Source of the DNA: an uncultured archaeon
GTDB taxonomy: Archaea > Altiarchaeota > Altiarchaeia > IMC4 > SCGC-AAA252-I15
NCBI GenBank assembly: GCA_902384455.1
Contig: CABMCB010000071.1
Coordinates: 1 to 59,773, forward strand
Direction of reading: 5' to 3'
DNA: 59,773 nt
Below, one piece after another: positions 8,800 to 17,933 of the stretch. The notes beneath the pieces are model-generated. The model was not told where the DNA came from and searched no databases. It saw only the letters and a program-made list of their open reading frames with translations. Both the position numbers and the translations under genes were made by a program. Numbering within the stretch: the first letter of the stretch is position 1; each line of letters starts with the position of its first letter.

Positions 8800-9789
8800 T
8801 TAGTCTCCCCGCAGTAGTACGCCGTATTTCATTTCCAATGCTTTGTGGCATGTTTTGAGGACTTGTCTGGCTTTCGCTCCTTTCATGCGGTCTGCTGGGT
8901 CGAATGTTTGTTTGAACGTTTTTTTGGAGTGTAGTGCGCCGTTGCGGCTTCTTAGGTGTATGCCTCCCATTACGTCGTCGTTTTCGTCGCGGGTGAGCAT
9001 GTAGAATTCGACTGGGTTGCCGTCTGGCGGCTCTGGTATTGCTACGTCCAAACCTCGCCTTTCGGCTACCATGCGAACGTCCAGCGGTGCGTCCGAGTCT
9101 ATCATGTTCTGGAGGTTCTCTATGACTAACGTCGCCTCCCTGTATGCGCGAAGCGGGTCGCCTAAAATGTGCAGGCACTGGTTGAATAGGTAGTCTCCGT
9201 CAACGTCAGTCAGATACAGAACCCTAAGAGACTTCTCCTTTATGCACCTCCTCCAGAGCGTGTGGGTGTATGCGGTGCGCTTAAGTCCCTCGCTTAATGC
9301 GGGAGTATAAGCTATTTGCGGAAAGTTGTCTGCGACAAGGAAAACAGCGGATTTCTGCGCGGCGTTGGCCAAGGCCTTGTATAGGTTGTCGTATGGGAGG
9401 TAGTCGACTATGGGGTGGTCTGGGGCGTTTATGTTGCGGTAAAAGTAGTCTTCCACATCTGAGGCAACCATTGACACTGCGTCCAACTCGTCTTTCCGCT
9501 GCTGTTCGCCCTCCTTCAAAACCGCCTGCATCCCCTTGAAGTTTACCGTGAAGTCTCCTCGTCCGGCGTGGTCTATGATTTTTTGGTCGCGCAATGCCCT
9601 AAGAAGAGCGAACAGCCGGCTTTTTTGCATTACAATCTGATGAGACTTCTCTAAATCCCTCTCAATCCGCTGGGCGCTAACTTTCCCGCCCTCCTTCTGA
9701 AGGCGGTAAATGCTCTTCAACACCATAAACTGCTGGTCAGTGAGGCCAAGCCACCTGCGCACGTGGTTGAAGTCGAAGTCGGAGGCCAT
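8800..9789 (-). CDS. winged-helix protein of unknown function next to orc1/cdc6
   Basis: 329 aa. Residues 1-100 form a winged-helix domain (LTDQQFMVLKSIYRLQKEGGKVSAQR, then SRLFALLRALRDQKIIDH). The remaining 230 residues are an alpha/beta domain I cannot name. It contains SLRVLYLTDVDGDYLFNQ and IVDYLPYDNLYKALANAA, which suggests a ligand- or DNA-related effector domain like those of TrmB-type regulators. It lies immediately downstream of orc1/cdc6 on the same strand (65 nt gap), so a role tied to replication or its control is possible but unproven. Confidence 0.65.
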   Translation of the reverse strand: MASDFDFNHVRRWLGLTDQQFMVLKSIYRLQKEGGKVSAQRIERDLEKSHQIVMQKSRLFALLRALRDQKIIDHAGRGDFTVNFKGMQAVLKEGEQQRKDELDAVSMVASDVEDYFYRNINAPDHPIVDYLPYDNLYKALANAAQKSAVFLVADNFPQIAYTPALSEGLKRTAYTHTLWRRCIKEKSLRVLYLTDVDGDYLFNQCLHILGDPLRAYREATLVIENLQNMIDSDAPLDVRMVAERRGLDVAIPEPPDGNPVEFYMLTRDENDDVMGGIHLRSRNGALHSKKTFKQTFDPADRMKGAKARQVLKTCHKALEMKYGVLLRGD

Positions 9790-9854
9790 GGTATTGCTGC
9801 TCTATATACTCTTGTCACTTTCGCTTATATCGCAAAAAACAGGTGTATTGCGGC

Positions 9855-11138
9855 TTATTTCAGGCCGAGGCTGTGCTGGAGTATTCTCTTGACTTCTGCG
9901 GGAGGGCTTCCAAGGCGGATTATGGAGGTGTTTCCTCTAACGCCTTTCCCCGACACCGACAGAGTCACAAGCCCCAGCATCTCCAGGTCGTTGAGGTACT
10001 CCCTAAACCACCGCATAGTGCGGGGCGTTCGGTTCAGGGCTTTACAGGCTTTTTCGTATCCCTCGTATGCCTCCCCTGAAAAGAGTATGTCCGGCGGCAT
10101 GTCCGCAAGCCGCTTGTAGTTCCCGCCTTGAATGAGCAGCTCGGCTATGGCGTACAAGACTATCTGCTGGTGCTCCGGCAATGTCGTCACGAGTTCGAAT
10201 GTAATGTCCTCCTCAACGCCGGTCTTTGCCGCAATTACGTCCTCCTTCTTAATCCTGTCCCTGCTTTCCTTCTGGGCTATTTCACCCGCCTTCTGAAGCA
10301 GGCGCAACGCGTACCTAGCGTCGCCGTTCGTCTGCGCGGCATAAGCGGCTATCAACGCAACATTGCTTTCGGCTATGACCCCCGATTTAAGGCCGATTTT
10401 TATCCTTTCCTCCAAGATGGTGCTTAGTTCGTCGGCGTTGTACGGCCTAAACACCATGTCCTCTTCGCACAGGGTGCTTTTGGTGCGGGGGTCAAGTTTG
10501 TCTTTGAAGCTGAAGCTGTTTGTTATGCCTATGATGACTACTCGGCCCAATTTCTTCTGGCCGTCTTTTTCCACCTGTTCTATCTCGTCGTTTATGCGCG
10601 TCAGAAGGTAAATCAGCTCGTCGACGTCTTTCACCATGTCCACTTCGTCGAGTACTATCACAAGCCCTATGCCGTTTGCTTCCACAGTCTTCCTAAGGCG
10701 CTTGTACAGGTCTGTGGGCGACATGCCGGCAAGCTTCATTTGGGTGCGGCCGTCAAGCGGTCTTTCTTTGTGGTCTGGTCTGTTTAGGTAGGGGTCTTCT
10801 ACTATTTTGAGGAGTACTTGATATTTGCTGTTGAATCCGATGCGGCAGTTCATGTAGACTATGCCTATGTCGGTGGTTGATTTTTCCGCGTTTGCCGCCT
10901 CCGTCAGGTGGCGTATAACGTGTTTTATCACGGACGTTTTTCCTGTGCCTGTTTTGCCGTATACGAAGACGTTGTTGGGTTTTTCCCCTCTAAGTATGGG
11001 GGCGAGGGCTTTCACAACTTTTTTCACTTCCTCGCTTCTGTGCGGCAGGGCTTCGGGGACGTAGTGCGGCGATAATACTGTCAGGTCCTTAAATATTGTG
11101 CGTTCGGTGAGAGCCCCTTCGAAGAGATTTGCTGACAT
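9855..11138 (-). CDS. orc1/cdc6: origin recognition protein Orc1/Cdc6
   Basis: 427 aa from the ATG at 11138. An in-frame TTG at 11150 lies upstream of the predicted transcription start. AAA+ domain: Walker A GKTGTGKT (about 61-68), Walker B IVLDEVD, sensor I ITNSF. A C-terminal winged-helix (from about residue 320) contacts DNA and includes KALNRTPRTMRWFREYLNDLEMLGL. In archaea it binds origin repeats and loads MCM; mcm is 8 kb away in this window. No convincing origin-recognition repeats were seen in the short spacer to sepF. Confidence 0.95.
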   Translation of the reverse strand: MSANLFEGALTERTIFKDLTVLSPHYVPEALPHRSEEVKKVVKALAPILRGEKPNNVFVYGKTGTGKTSVIKHVIRHLTEAANAEKSTTDIGIVYMNCRIGFNSKYQVLLKIVEDPYLNRPDHKERPLDGRTQMKLAGMSPTDLYKRLRKTVEANGIGLVIVLDEVDMVKDVDELIYLLTRINDEIEQVEKDGQKKLGRVVIIGITNSFSFKDKLDPRTKSTLCEEDMVFRPYNADELSTILEERIKIGLKSGVIAESNVALIAAYAAQTNGDARYALRLLQKAGEIAQKESRDRIKKEDVIAAKTGVEEDITFELVTTLPEHQQIVLYAIAELLIQGGNYKRLADMPPDILFSGEAYEGYEKACKALNRTPRTMRWFREYLNDLEMLGLVTLSVSGKGVRGNTSIIRLGSPPAEVKRILQHSLGLK

Positions 11139-11161
11139 TGTAGGGGTCAAGAAATAGTATG

Positions 11162-11174
11162 CTTAATATATAAG
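11162..11174 (-). promoter_or_regulatory. TATA box of orc1/cdc6
   Basis: On the minus strand this reads CTTATATATTAAG, a strong archaeal TATA box. It lies about 28-30 nt from the ATG at 11138, which favours that ATG as a leaderless start. Confidence 0.6.
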
Positions 11175-11218
11175 GCGAATTCCATATAGACTATAGCCGA
11201 ATAGTACGTTACTATCGT

Positions 11219-11226
11219 GGTGATCC
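11219..11226 (+). promoter_or_regulatory. GGTGATCC ribosome binding site of sepF
   Basis: An exact 8-base complement to the usual archaeal 16S rRNA 3' end, ending 3 nt before the ATG at 11230. One of the strongest such sites in the window. Confidence 0.75.
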
Positions 11227-11229
11227 TAA

Positions 11230-11619
11230 ATGGTTTTTAAGAAAATCTTTGGCGGAGGCGGGGGCGACCCCGGCAAAGGAAAGAAAAGCGATGACATCGA
11301 CATCGAAGACTACTTGAATGACCTGAGCATCCGTGACGGACGCATCATAGAGCAGGAAAACATCATCTACGTAAAGCCCGTAGACCTGGACGCTGACGGA
11401 AAAGGTGTTGGCCTAGCGCTGAAGGAACTAGAGAAACACAACATAGTGGTCATAAGCATCCGCCCGCTGCTCAACAAAAAGCAGCTTCTGCACGACATAA
11501 TCAAGGAACTCAGAGACGCATGCACCGAAATGGACGGCGACATCGGCCGCATTTCCGAGGAGAAGATTCTTCTTGTGCCCAACGGCATGCGGATTGTTCA
11601 GAAGGCGGAAGGCGCCTGA
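11230..11619 (+). CDS. sepF: SepF-like cell-division protein
   Basis: 129 aa. The N-terminus MVFKKIFGG is a short amphipathic membrane-binding helix, followed by a flexible Gly/Lys linker. The SepF core starts at IIYVKPVDLD and ends with GDIGRISEEKILLVPNGMRI, a pattern highly typical of archaeal SepF. In archaea SepF anchors FtsZ to the membrane at the division site. No ftsZ is present in the window. It is followed by a good terminator hairpin, so it is probably monocistronic. Confidence 0.9.
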   Translation: MVFKKIFGGGGGDPGKGKKSDDIDIEDYLNDLSIRDGRIIEQENIIYVKPVDLDADGKGVGLALKELEKHNIVVISIRPLLNKKQLLHDIIKELRDACTEMDGDIGRISEEKILLVPNGMRIVQKAEGA

Positions 11620-11640
11620 AGGCGTCTGCCGTTTATGTTG

Positions 11641-11679
11641 CGTGAGGGCGTTTGTCCTCACGTTCGCTCTTTTTTTTTT
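11641..11679 (+). terminator. hairpin and T-run after sepF
   Basis: CGTGAGG (11641-11647) pairs with CCTCACG (11656-11662) and is followed by ten T at 11670-11679. It separates sepF from the convergent KaiC-like gene. Confidence 0.7.
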
Positions 11680-11697
11680 CTTGTTTTTATCAGAATT

Positions 11698-12420
11698 CTA
11701 GTCTACGTCTTGGAATATGGTTTCGTTGGGGAAGACCGTCATCCCCTTGTCTGTGACCTTAAACGGGCGTACGTGGTGGTCGAAGTTTGTTCCCCGCATT
11801 TTCTCGACGCTAACGGCGTAGACGCGTTCGCCTCTCTTCTCAATCCGGTGCAGGCGTATGACGCCGGCTGCCAGGAATTCTTCCATAGTGTTTTCGTCGT
11901 TCCTTGATTCGACTGTAAGAAGAGACGTGGTGCCTGTTCTTGTGAGGAAGTTCATTAGCGCAAGCAACTCCTTCCGTGAATCGGTCTGTTCCTTGTAGAG
12001 CATGCGGATTGTGGTTATGCTGTCCACCACTATCCTAGAGGGCTTAAGCGTCTCCACATTCTCCTGCATGACGGAAAGAAGGTTTTTGAGGGTGAACTCA
12101 GGCCGAGAAACGATGGTGTCCGTCTTTATCGTCCATAGGCCGGATTCTGTTTCTTGGGTGGTGTCGACGATTTTGATTCGCCTTAGGTCCCACCCGAAGA
12201 CCGACATGTTTTCCTTAAGCTCCTTGCTTTGTTCCTCAAGGGCTATGTAGAGGCCGCGTTCGTTGTTTTTGACTCCTTCCATGAGGAATTGCATTCCGAA
12301 TATGGTTTTTCCGGAGCCTGGTCCGCCGGTTACTGCGTAGGGTCGTCCTTCGACTAGGCCTCCTTGCAGCATTTCGTCTAGGCCTGGTACGCCGGTGGAT
12401 ATTTTCTTTAGTGCTGCCAC
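11698..12420 (-). CDS. KaiC-like RecA-superfamily ATPase
   Basis: 240 aa, single KaiC domain. It has GVPGLDEMLQGG, Walker A GGPGSGKT (about residues 32-39), two acidic residues in EEQSKELKENM, and Walker B RIVVDSITTIRML. Archaea carry many such proteins, often tied to signalling or motility; the exact role here is not evident. The start is GTG at 12420, about 25 nt from a TTTAAATAA box, so probably leaderless. Confidence 0.88.
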   Translation of the reverse strand: MAALKKISTGVPGLDEMLQGGLVEGRPYAVTGGPGSGKTIFGMQFLMEGVKNNERGLYIALEEQSKELKENMSVFGWDLRRIKIVDTTQETESGLWTIKTDTIVSRPEFTLKNLLSVMQENVETLKPSRIVVDSITTIRMLYKEQTDSRKELLALMNFLTRTGTTSLLTVESRNDENTMEEFLAAGVIRLHRIEKRGERVYAVSVEKMRGTNFDHHVRPFKVTDKGMTVFPNETIFQDVD

Positions 12421-12456
12421 GTTTAATGATGGCTGCTGTCGTTTAAATAATTCTTT

Positions 12457-12999
12457 TTAGGTTGGGTATTTGCGTATGATTTTGTATTCTGGGCCTTGGG
12501 GGGTTAGTTTGCTTTCTATTAGGTGGAATTGGGTGTTGGTGTAGTTGCCGTAGTTGTTTGTTGCGGTTCGGGTTATCCACTCTCCGAGTCCTTTTGGGTT
12601 TTTGAGTGTTGTGACTCGGGCTAGTGTTGTGTGGGCGTGGAATCTTTCGTCTTTGGGTATGTTGTGTGGGGTGAGGGTGTTTTCTATTTCTTCGTGTAGT
12701 CTGGTTATTTCTGCTTCTCCTGTTGATGTTCCGGCCCATATTACTCTGGCTTTTTGGGTTGTTGGGAAGGCTCCTGTTCCTTTGATGGATATGTTGAATG
12801 GCGGTGTCGGTATTTTGGTTAGGGCTTCTTCGATTGTTTTTGCGGTTTGTGGGTCGGTTTCGCCCAGGAATTTGAGTGTTATGTGGATGTTTTGGGGTTC
12901 GACGGTCTTCATTATGCCGTATTCTCGGAGTGTCTTGGCGTCTTCCGCTAGATGTTGCCTTATTTCGTCGGGTATGGGGGTGGCTATGAATAGTCGCAT
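12457..12999 (-). CDS. thpR: RNA 2',3'-cyclic phosphodiesterase ThpR (2'-5' RNA ligase family)
   Basis: 180 aa with both catalytic HxT motifs: HITLKFLG (about residues 47-54) and HTTLARV (about 132-138). The N-terminus MRLFIATPIPDEIR is also typical. It hydrolyses or joins 2'-5' or cyclic phosphate RNA ends; the cellular substrate is not certain in archaea. It is divergent from nac with 37 nt between starts. Its coding strand is unusually rich in A and C at third positions. Confidence 0.92.
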   Translation of the reverse strand: MRLFIATPIPDEIRQHLAEDAKTLREYGIMKTVEPQNIHITLKFLGETDPQTAKTIEEALTKIPTPPFNISIKGTGAFPTTQKARVIWAGTSTGEAEITRLHEEIENTLTPHNIPKDERFHAHTTLARVTTLKNPKGLGEWITRTATNNYGNYTNTQFHLIESKLTPQGPEYKIIRKYPT

Positions 13000-13036
13000 G
13001 TTTCTTTTTTAGGGTGAAGGGGGGAAAATAAGTACT

Positions 13037-13384
13037 ATGTTGCCTGGAGGCATGAATCCGCGGGACATGAAGAAGATGATGAAGCGCATGGGCGTTTCCG
13101 TGGAGGAGATTGAGGCTTCCGAGGTTGTGATTAAGACGCCTTCGTACGATTTGGTGATTGATAGTCCGCAGGTTATGCGTATGGTCGTTTCGGGTCAGTC
13201 GATGTTTCAGATTTCCGGCAATGCGCGCAAGGAGTCTGGGCATGTGGTAGTTGAGTTTAATGCCGACGACGTTTCTTTGGTTGCTTCTCAGGCGGGCGTC
13301 TCGGAGGATGCGGCAAAAGCAGCTCTTGAGAAGGCGGGCGGGGATCTTGCTCAGGCGATTCTCGAATTGAAGAAGGGGGCGTAA
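13037..13384 (+). CDS. nac: nascent polypeptide-associated complex protein (alpha-NAC)
   Basis: 115 aa. It starts with MLPGGMNPRDMKKMMKRMG, typical of archaeal NAC. The NAC beta-barrel region follows (VIKTPSYDLVIDSPQVMRMVVSGQ, TFQI-like MFQISG). A C-terminal UBA domain (DVSLVASQAGVSEDAAKAALEKAGGDLAQAILEL) ends it. It binds nascent chains at the ribosome as a homodimer in archaea. nadB begins 14 nt after its stop. Confidence 0.95.
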   Translation: MLPGGMNPRDMKKMMKRMGVSVEEIEASEVVIKTPSYDLVIDSPQVMRMVVSGQSMFQISGNARKESGHVVVEFNADDVSLVASQAGVSEDAAKAALEKAGGDLAQAILELKKGA

Positions 13385-13398
13385 GTTCCCTGTTTGTT

Positions 13399-15060
13399 AT
13401 GGCCTCTAAGCCTGTTGGTTCGGCGTCAAGTGGTCGTCTTAATGGGTTGGTTTTTAGTCCTGTTTCTTTGCGCCAGGTTTCGGTTCCTCTGTGGCGTCTT
13501 AAGGATTTTCCGGGTAAAGACGCCGTCGTCCACGAGTGTGACGTTGTAGTGGTGGGGGCGGGCGCTGCCGGTCTTAGGGCTGCTATTGAGGTTCGTGAGG
13601 CGGGTTTGGATGTTGCGGTTGTGTCCAAGGGTCTTCTCCCACCCAAGAAGGACAGCGCAAATACTCCCAAGGCTCAGGGCGGCATTGCCGCGGCTTTGGG
13701 GGATGATGATGATACCCGGTTGCATTATAGCGACACTTTGAAGGCTGGGGCCGGGTTGTGCAGTCTTCCTGCGGTGAAGGCGCTTGTTGAGGAGGGGCCT
13801 GAAAGGATTAGGGAGCTTGTTTCCTGGGGCATGCAGTTTGACATGAATCTGGAGCGCCTTGACTTGACTTTGGAGGGGGCGCATAGCAGGCGCAGAATCG
13901 TGCATCATCTCGATGCCACTGGGGCTGAGCTTTCACGGTGCCTCGGAGTCCACCTTAGGGGTTTGAAGCCCAGTTTTTTCGGCTCCACATTTGTCACTGA
14001 TTTTGTCGTTAATGACGGTTCTGTTGTGGCCGCCGTCGGTTTTGACCGTAGGGGTTGTCCTGTCGTTTTTTCTGCTCGCTGCTTTGTTTTGGCTTCTGGC
14101 GGTTGCGGGTCGCTTTTCGGGGATACTGTCAATTGGGAGGGCGCTACTGGAGACGGTGTTGCTGCGGCTTTTCGCGCCGGCGCTTTGGTTTCCGACATGG
14201 AGTTTTACCAGTTTCATCCTACTGCTCTTGCCGTTCCTGTGGACGGAAAGAGGTATCTCATATCGGAGTCTGTGCGCGGGGAGGGCGGCCGGCTGATTAA
14301 TGACCGCGGGGAGCGTTTTATGTTTAGGTATCATAGGCGTGGGGAGCTTGCTCCTCGTGATGTTGTTGCTCGCGCCATTTGGACTGAGTTAACGTCAGGT
14401 CGCCTCGTGTTTATCGACATTAGCCAGAAGGGTGAGGCGTATGTTCGGCGTCGTTTTCCTTTTTTGTATGGCATTTGCCGTAAGGCGGGTTTTAATCTTG
14501 GCGTGGGTCCTGTTCCTGTTGCGCCTTCCGCTCACTACATGATTGGCGGAGTTTTGACTGATTTATCTGGTGCGACTTCGCTTCCGGGTTTGTTTGCGTG
14601 CGGGGAGGTTGCGTGCACAGGAGTTCACGGAGCAAACCGATTGGCGAGCAACAGTCTGACTGAGGCTCTTGTTTTTGGCCGCCGGGCAGGCGAGTCTTCG
14701 GTTTTGTTTTCGCAAAAGGTTTCTCGTCGTTTGCCGAGGTTTTCGGCGGGGTCTGTTTCAAGTGATGCTCTTTCCTCCTCGGTCCGGGAGTCGCTTCATC
14801 GTATCGCGTGGAGGCGGCTTGGGATTGTGCGCGAGGGTATGAGCTTGGAGTCTGCACGTAGGGACTTGTCGAAGCTGGATTGTTCAGGAACGTTAAGGTG
14901 CGATTGGCCGTCTCTTGAGGCGTCTAATATGGTCGTCTGCGCTTCGTTGATTGCTGAGGCTGCGTTGTTGCGTGAGGAAAGCCGTGGCTCACACTTCAGG
15001 AGTGATTTCCCTAAGAAGGACGCTTCGTTTAAGCGTCACATGGTTTTTTCCCGTGTTTGA
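13399..15060 (+). CDS. nadB: L-aspartate oxidase (NadB family flavoprotein)
   Basis: 553 aa. FAD-binding VVVGAGAAG is at about residues 51-59. The active-site region contains EGAHSRRRIVHHLDATG, and the C-terminal half has GEVACTGVHGANRLASNSLTEALVFG. These fit NadB better than SdhA/FrdA. NadB oxidises aspartate to iminoaspartate for NAD synthesis. No iron-sulfur or membrane subunits of succinate dehydrogenase lie nearby, nor nadA/nadC. About 45 residues precede the FAD domain, more than usual. The gene is strongly biased to G/T-ending codons. Confidence 0.82.
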   Translation: MASKPVGSASSGRLNGLVFSPVSLRQVSVPLWRLKDFPGKDAVVHECDVVVVGAGAAGLRAAIEVREAGLDVAVVSKGLLPPKKDSANTPKAQGGIAAALGDDDDTRLHYSDTLKAGAGLCSLPAVKALVEEGPERIRELVSWGMQFDMNLERLDLTLEGAHSRRRIVHHLDATGAELSRCLGVHLRGLKPSFFGSTFVTDFVVNDGSVVAAVGFDRRGCPVVFSARCFVLASGGCGSLFGDTVNWEGATGDGVAAAFRAGALVSDMEFYQFHPTALAVPVDGKRYLISESVRGEGGRLINDRGERFMFRYHRRGELAPRDVVARAIWTELTSGRLVFIDISQKGEAYVRRRFPFLYGICRKAGFNLGVGPVPVAPSAHYMIGGVLTDLSGATSLPGLFACGEVACTGVHGANRLASNSLTEALVFGRRAGESSVLFSQKVSRRLPRFSAGSVSSDALSSSVRESLHRIAWRRLGIVREGMSLESARRDLSKLDCSGTLRCDWPSLEASNMVVCASLIAEAALLREESRGSHFRSDFPKKDASFKRHMVFSRV

Positions 15061-15070
15061 GTTTGGCCGG

Positions 15071-16123
15071 CTAGTACGAGAGGGGTTTCCAGTATTTGTC
15101 TTTGTCTAGGCGTTCTGCGACGTCTACGTCGTAGAATTCCGCGATGGGCTCCAGTGCCTTCGGGTAGTTGCGCCAGACTTGCTTTAGTCCTTCCCTGACT
15201 TTTTTGACTCCGCCTTTGGTGAGTTTGCCCATGGGAGGTTTGCATCGTCCGTCCATCATGCCCACACCAGCCATCATAGTCTTGATTGGAACGGGGTTTG
15301 GGAACTTGTATGTGACTTCGGCGGTTGAGCCGTCCGGGAGCTTGATTTTCTCGGTTGTTGCGACTCCCACCATCTGGAACAGAGGCTTTAACGCCTCGTC
15401 TATTACCGCGGCTTCATCTGTTTTGCCGTTAAGCAGAAGCCTCGTCATCTCCACTATAGAAGCAGGCGTTATGTTGCTTATCACAGATATCACTCCGCAC
15501 GCTCCAATGGAGGTGTCCGTCATCATCCTCGTGGTGTTGGGGTCGTCTCCAGAGAAAATGTTGAATTCCTCAGGCAGCAACGTCCTCGTCCTCTTCATCC
15601 GCTCGAAGTCGCCTGTCGCCTCCTTAACGGCAACCAAATTAGGGTGCTCGCTTCTAAGTATCGCCAAATCCTCAGGCAAAATTACAGTGACACTCCTGCC
15701 GGGAATGGCGTAAGCTATGAACTCCGTCTCAGGAAAAGCAGACAATATGCGGCCGTAATACTCTTTCCTAAGCTCCAAAGATGATGGTTTGTTGTAGTAG
15801 CAGTCCACAAGCAGGCATGTTTTGACGCCTGCGTTGACGGCAAGTTTTGTCTCATGAATCGCCTCGTCGGTAGAGTTGCTTCCTGTTCCGGCCAAAACGT
15901 TTGTTTTGCCTGCCGCCCAGCCTGCGACGCGCGCAATGACTTCAGCGTGCTCTCCGTGGGCTACAGTCGCCGATTCTCCGGTCGTCCCCATAGGGAGTAT
16001 TCCGTTTATTCCTTCCTCAATCTGGAAGTCCACGTTTCGCTTTAGGCTCTCCCAGTCAACAGCAAAATCTTTTCCAAACGGAGTCACCAAAGCAGTCCAG
16101 CAACCAGTGTACGCCTGATTCAT
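15071..16123 (-). CDS. dihydrodipicolinate synthase/N-acetylneuraminate lyase family aldolase
   Basis: 350 aa from the ATG at 16123 (MNQAYTGCWTALVTPF, the normal family start); an upstream frame extension would overlap glmS. Class I aldolase motifs are GTTGES, the tyrosine in FIAYAIPGRS and the Schiff-base lysine in LVAVKEATGD. The family's usual length is about 290-300; here roughly 50 extra residues lie in the C-terminal third, after FQMVGVATTEKIKLPDGS. It could be DapA (lysine or cell-wall precursor) or a sugar-acid aldolase. No other lysine genes are nearby. Divergent from glmS. Confidence 0.8.
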   Translation of the reverse strand: MNQAYTGCWTALVTPFGKDFAVDWESLKRNVDFQIEEGINGILPMGTTGESATVAHGEHAEVIARVAGWAAGKTNVLAGTGSNSTDEAIHETKLAVNAGVKTCLLVDCYYNKPSSLELRKEYYGRILSAFPETEFIAYAIPGRSVTVILPEDLAILRSEHPNLVAVKEATGDFERMKRTRTLLPEEFNIFSGDDPNTTRMMTDTSIGACGVISVISNITPASIVEMTRLLLNGKTDEAAVIDEALKPLFQMVGVATTEKIKLPDGSTAEVTYKFPNPVPIKTMMAGVGMMDGRCKPPMGKLTKGGVKKVREGLKQVWRNYPKALEPIAEFYDVDVAERLDKDKYWKPLSY

Positions 16124-16160
16124 CTTCGTCTTAATAATGTCCTCGTTCCTTATAAGAAAC

Positions 16161-17930
16161 ATGTGCGGAATCGCAGGGTACGCAGGCCAGAAAAACGCGG
16201 CCGACATTTTGTTTGACATGCTTGCGCGCCTGGAGTACCGAGGCTACGATTCGGCGGGAATAGCTTGCGTAGTCGGCGACTCGATTGTCATAAGCAAGGA
16301 GAAAGGGAAGGTCTCCGAAGTCCGAAAGAAAATCAATCCAGAAAAAATCAAGTCTCACGTGGGAGTCGCTCACACCCGCTGGGCGACGCACGGCGGACCG
16401 AATCAGGTGAATGCGCATCCGCACGCAAGCCCCGATAAAATGTTTGTCGTGGCTCACAACGGCATAATAGAGAATTACGCGGAAATCAAAAGCGAGCTTA
16501 AGGAGGCGGGCGCAGTTTTCGCAAGCGAAACGGACACTGAAGTCGTCGCGCACCTTCTGCAGCGCAACTACGACGGCGACCTAATCGAAGCCTTCAAGAA
16601 GACGCTTCACAAGCTCAGAGGAAGCTACGCCCTAACGGCATTAAGCGCGCGCCACCCGGACCGCATACTAATCGCAAGAAACGAAAGCCCCCTTCTAATC
16701 GGCCTCGCGGAAGGCGAAACTTACATAGCATCAGATGCGCCCGCATTCCTGCCTTACACCAAAAAAGCGGTTTTCCTCTCAGACGGAGACTACGGCGTAG
16801 TGACCAAAGACGGCGTAACACTCTACAGCATCAAATCAGGACGCACAGTGAAGAGGCCTGCCGAAGTTTTGACTTGGGATGTCGGCGCTGCCGAGAAAGG
16901 CGGATATCACCATTTTATGCTTAAGGAAATCAACGAGGAGCCTGAGGCGGCGCGAAACGCTCTTACTGAGCCAAAGGAAATTTCGGCAATCGCCAAGAAG
17001 ATTGCAGGAAAAAAACGCGTCTACTTCGTCGCATGCGGCACCGCATATCACGCGGGATTGTACGCCAAATATGCGCTGGAACACTTCGGAATTCCTTCTG
17101 AAGCGGTCGTAGCAAGCGAATTCCGCTACAGCACTCTCTCGACGGTGGACGCGGAATGCGGCGTTATCGCAGTAAGCCAAAGCGGAGAGACAGCCGACAC
17201 ATTAGCCGCAGTCAAAGGCGCCAAAAAGAAAGGCGCCTACGTCGCATCCGTCGTAAACGTCGTCGGCAGCTCTCTTGCCCGCGAATCAAACGACGTGGCG
17301 TACACAAGAAGCGGCCCTGAAATAGCGGTCGCATCAACTAAAGCGTACATAGGACAGACTACTCTTCTTGCAGCGCTCTCCTTGGAAATCGCCCTAGAAA
17401 AAAACGCAGTCTCAAAATCCGACTACGAACGCTTTATGGCTGAACTTGAGAAAATCCCCGAAACAATCAAAATCGTCCTTGACGCAAACAAAGTCGAAGA
17501 GGAAGCAGAAAAGCACGCTACCAAAACCACATTCTTCTTCATAGGCCGCCGGCAGAATTATCCGACTGCTTTGGAGGGCGCGCTTAAGCTGAAGGAGATT
17601 AGTTACGTGCACGCCGAAGGTTATCCTGCGGGGGAACTTAAGCATGGGCCATTGGCGCTTCTTGAGCCGGGCGTCGTGGTGATGACCGTGTTGTCGGCGG
17701 ATGAGTTGGCGCCTAAGCTCGCCTCAAACATCGAGGAAGTCAGGAGCCGCGGCGCGTCAGTCGTCAAAGTGGGCTACGGCGGAGACCTAAAGACTCCTCA
17801 GGTTTCTCCGGTGCTTGCGCCTATAGTCAACATCGTGCCCCTACACCTGTTCGCCTACTACATGAGCACACTCAAAGGATTAGACCCGGACAAACCAAGA
17901 AACCTCGCTAAGTCCGTTACGGTGGAATAG
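16161..17930 (+). CDS. glmS: glutamine--fructose-6-phosphate aminotransferase (isomerizing)
   Basis: 589 aa. The start is fixed by the catalytic cysteine: ATG TGC GGA at 16161 gives MCGIAGYAG, and Cys becomes residue 1 after Met removal. The N-terminal glutaminase domain (HTRWATHGGPN, HNGIIENY) is followed by two SIS sugar-isomerase domains (VACGTAYHAGL; RRQNYPTALEGALKLKEISY, EGYPAGELKHGP). The end NLAKSVTVE is the standard C-terminus. It makes glucosamine-6-phosphate for surface glycans and glycosylated S-layer. Divergent from the aldolase gene, with 37 nt between starts. Confidence 0.96.
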   Translation: MCGIAGYAGQKNAADILFDMLARLEYRGYDSAGIACVVGDSIVISKEKGKVSEVRKKINPEKIKSHVGVAHTRWATHGGPNQVNAHPHASPDKMFVVAHNGIIENYAEIKSELKEAGAVFASETDTEVVAHLLQRNYDGDLIEAFKKTLHKLRGSYALTALSARHPDRILIARNESPLLIGLAEGETYIASDAPAFLPYTKKAVFLSDGDYGVVTKDGVTLYSIKSGRTVKRPAEVLTWDVGAAEKGGYHHFMLKEINEEPEAARNALTEPKEISAIAKKIAGKKRVYFVACGTAYHAGLYAKYALEHFGIPSEAVVASEFRYSTLSTVDAECGVIAVSQSGETADTLAAVKGAKKKGAYVASVVNVVGSSLARESNDVAYTRSGPEIAVASTKAYIGQTTLLAALSLEIALEKNAVSKSDYERFMAELEKIPETIKIVLDANKVEEEAEKHATKTTFFFIGRRQNYPTALEGALKLKEISYVHAEGYPAGELKHGPLALLEPGVVVMTVLSADELAPKLASNIEEVRSRGASVVKVGYGGDLKTPQVSPVLAPIVNIVPLHLFAYYMSTLKGLDPDKPRNLAKSVTVE

Positions 17931-17933
17931 CAT

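Noticed and set aside
11139..11229. Replication origin between orc1/cdc6 and sepF
   Set aside because: The spacer is only about 90 bp and holds promoter elements; no inverted origin-recognition repeats or AT-rich unwinding tract longer than the TATA box could be seen.
13399..15060. Succinate dehydrogenase/fumarate reductase flavoprotein
   Set aside because: The EGAHSRRRI and GVHGANRLASNSL signatures fit L-aspartate oxidase better, and no SdhB/C/D genes are adjacent.
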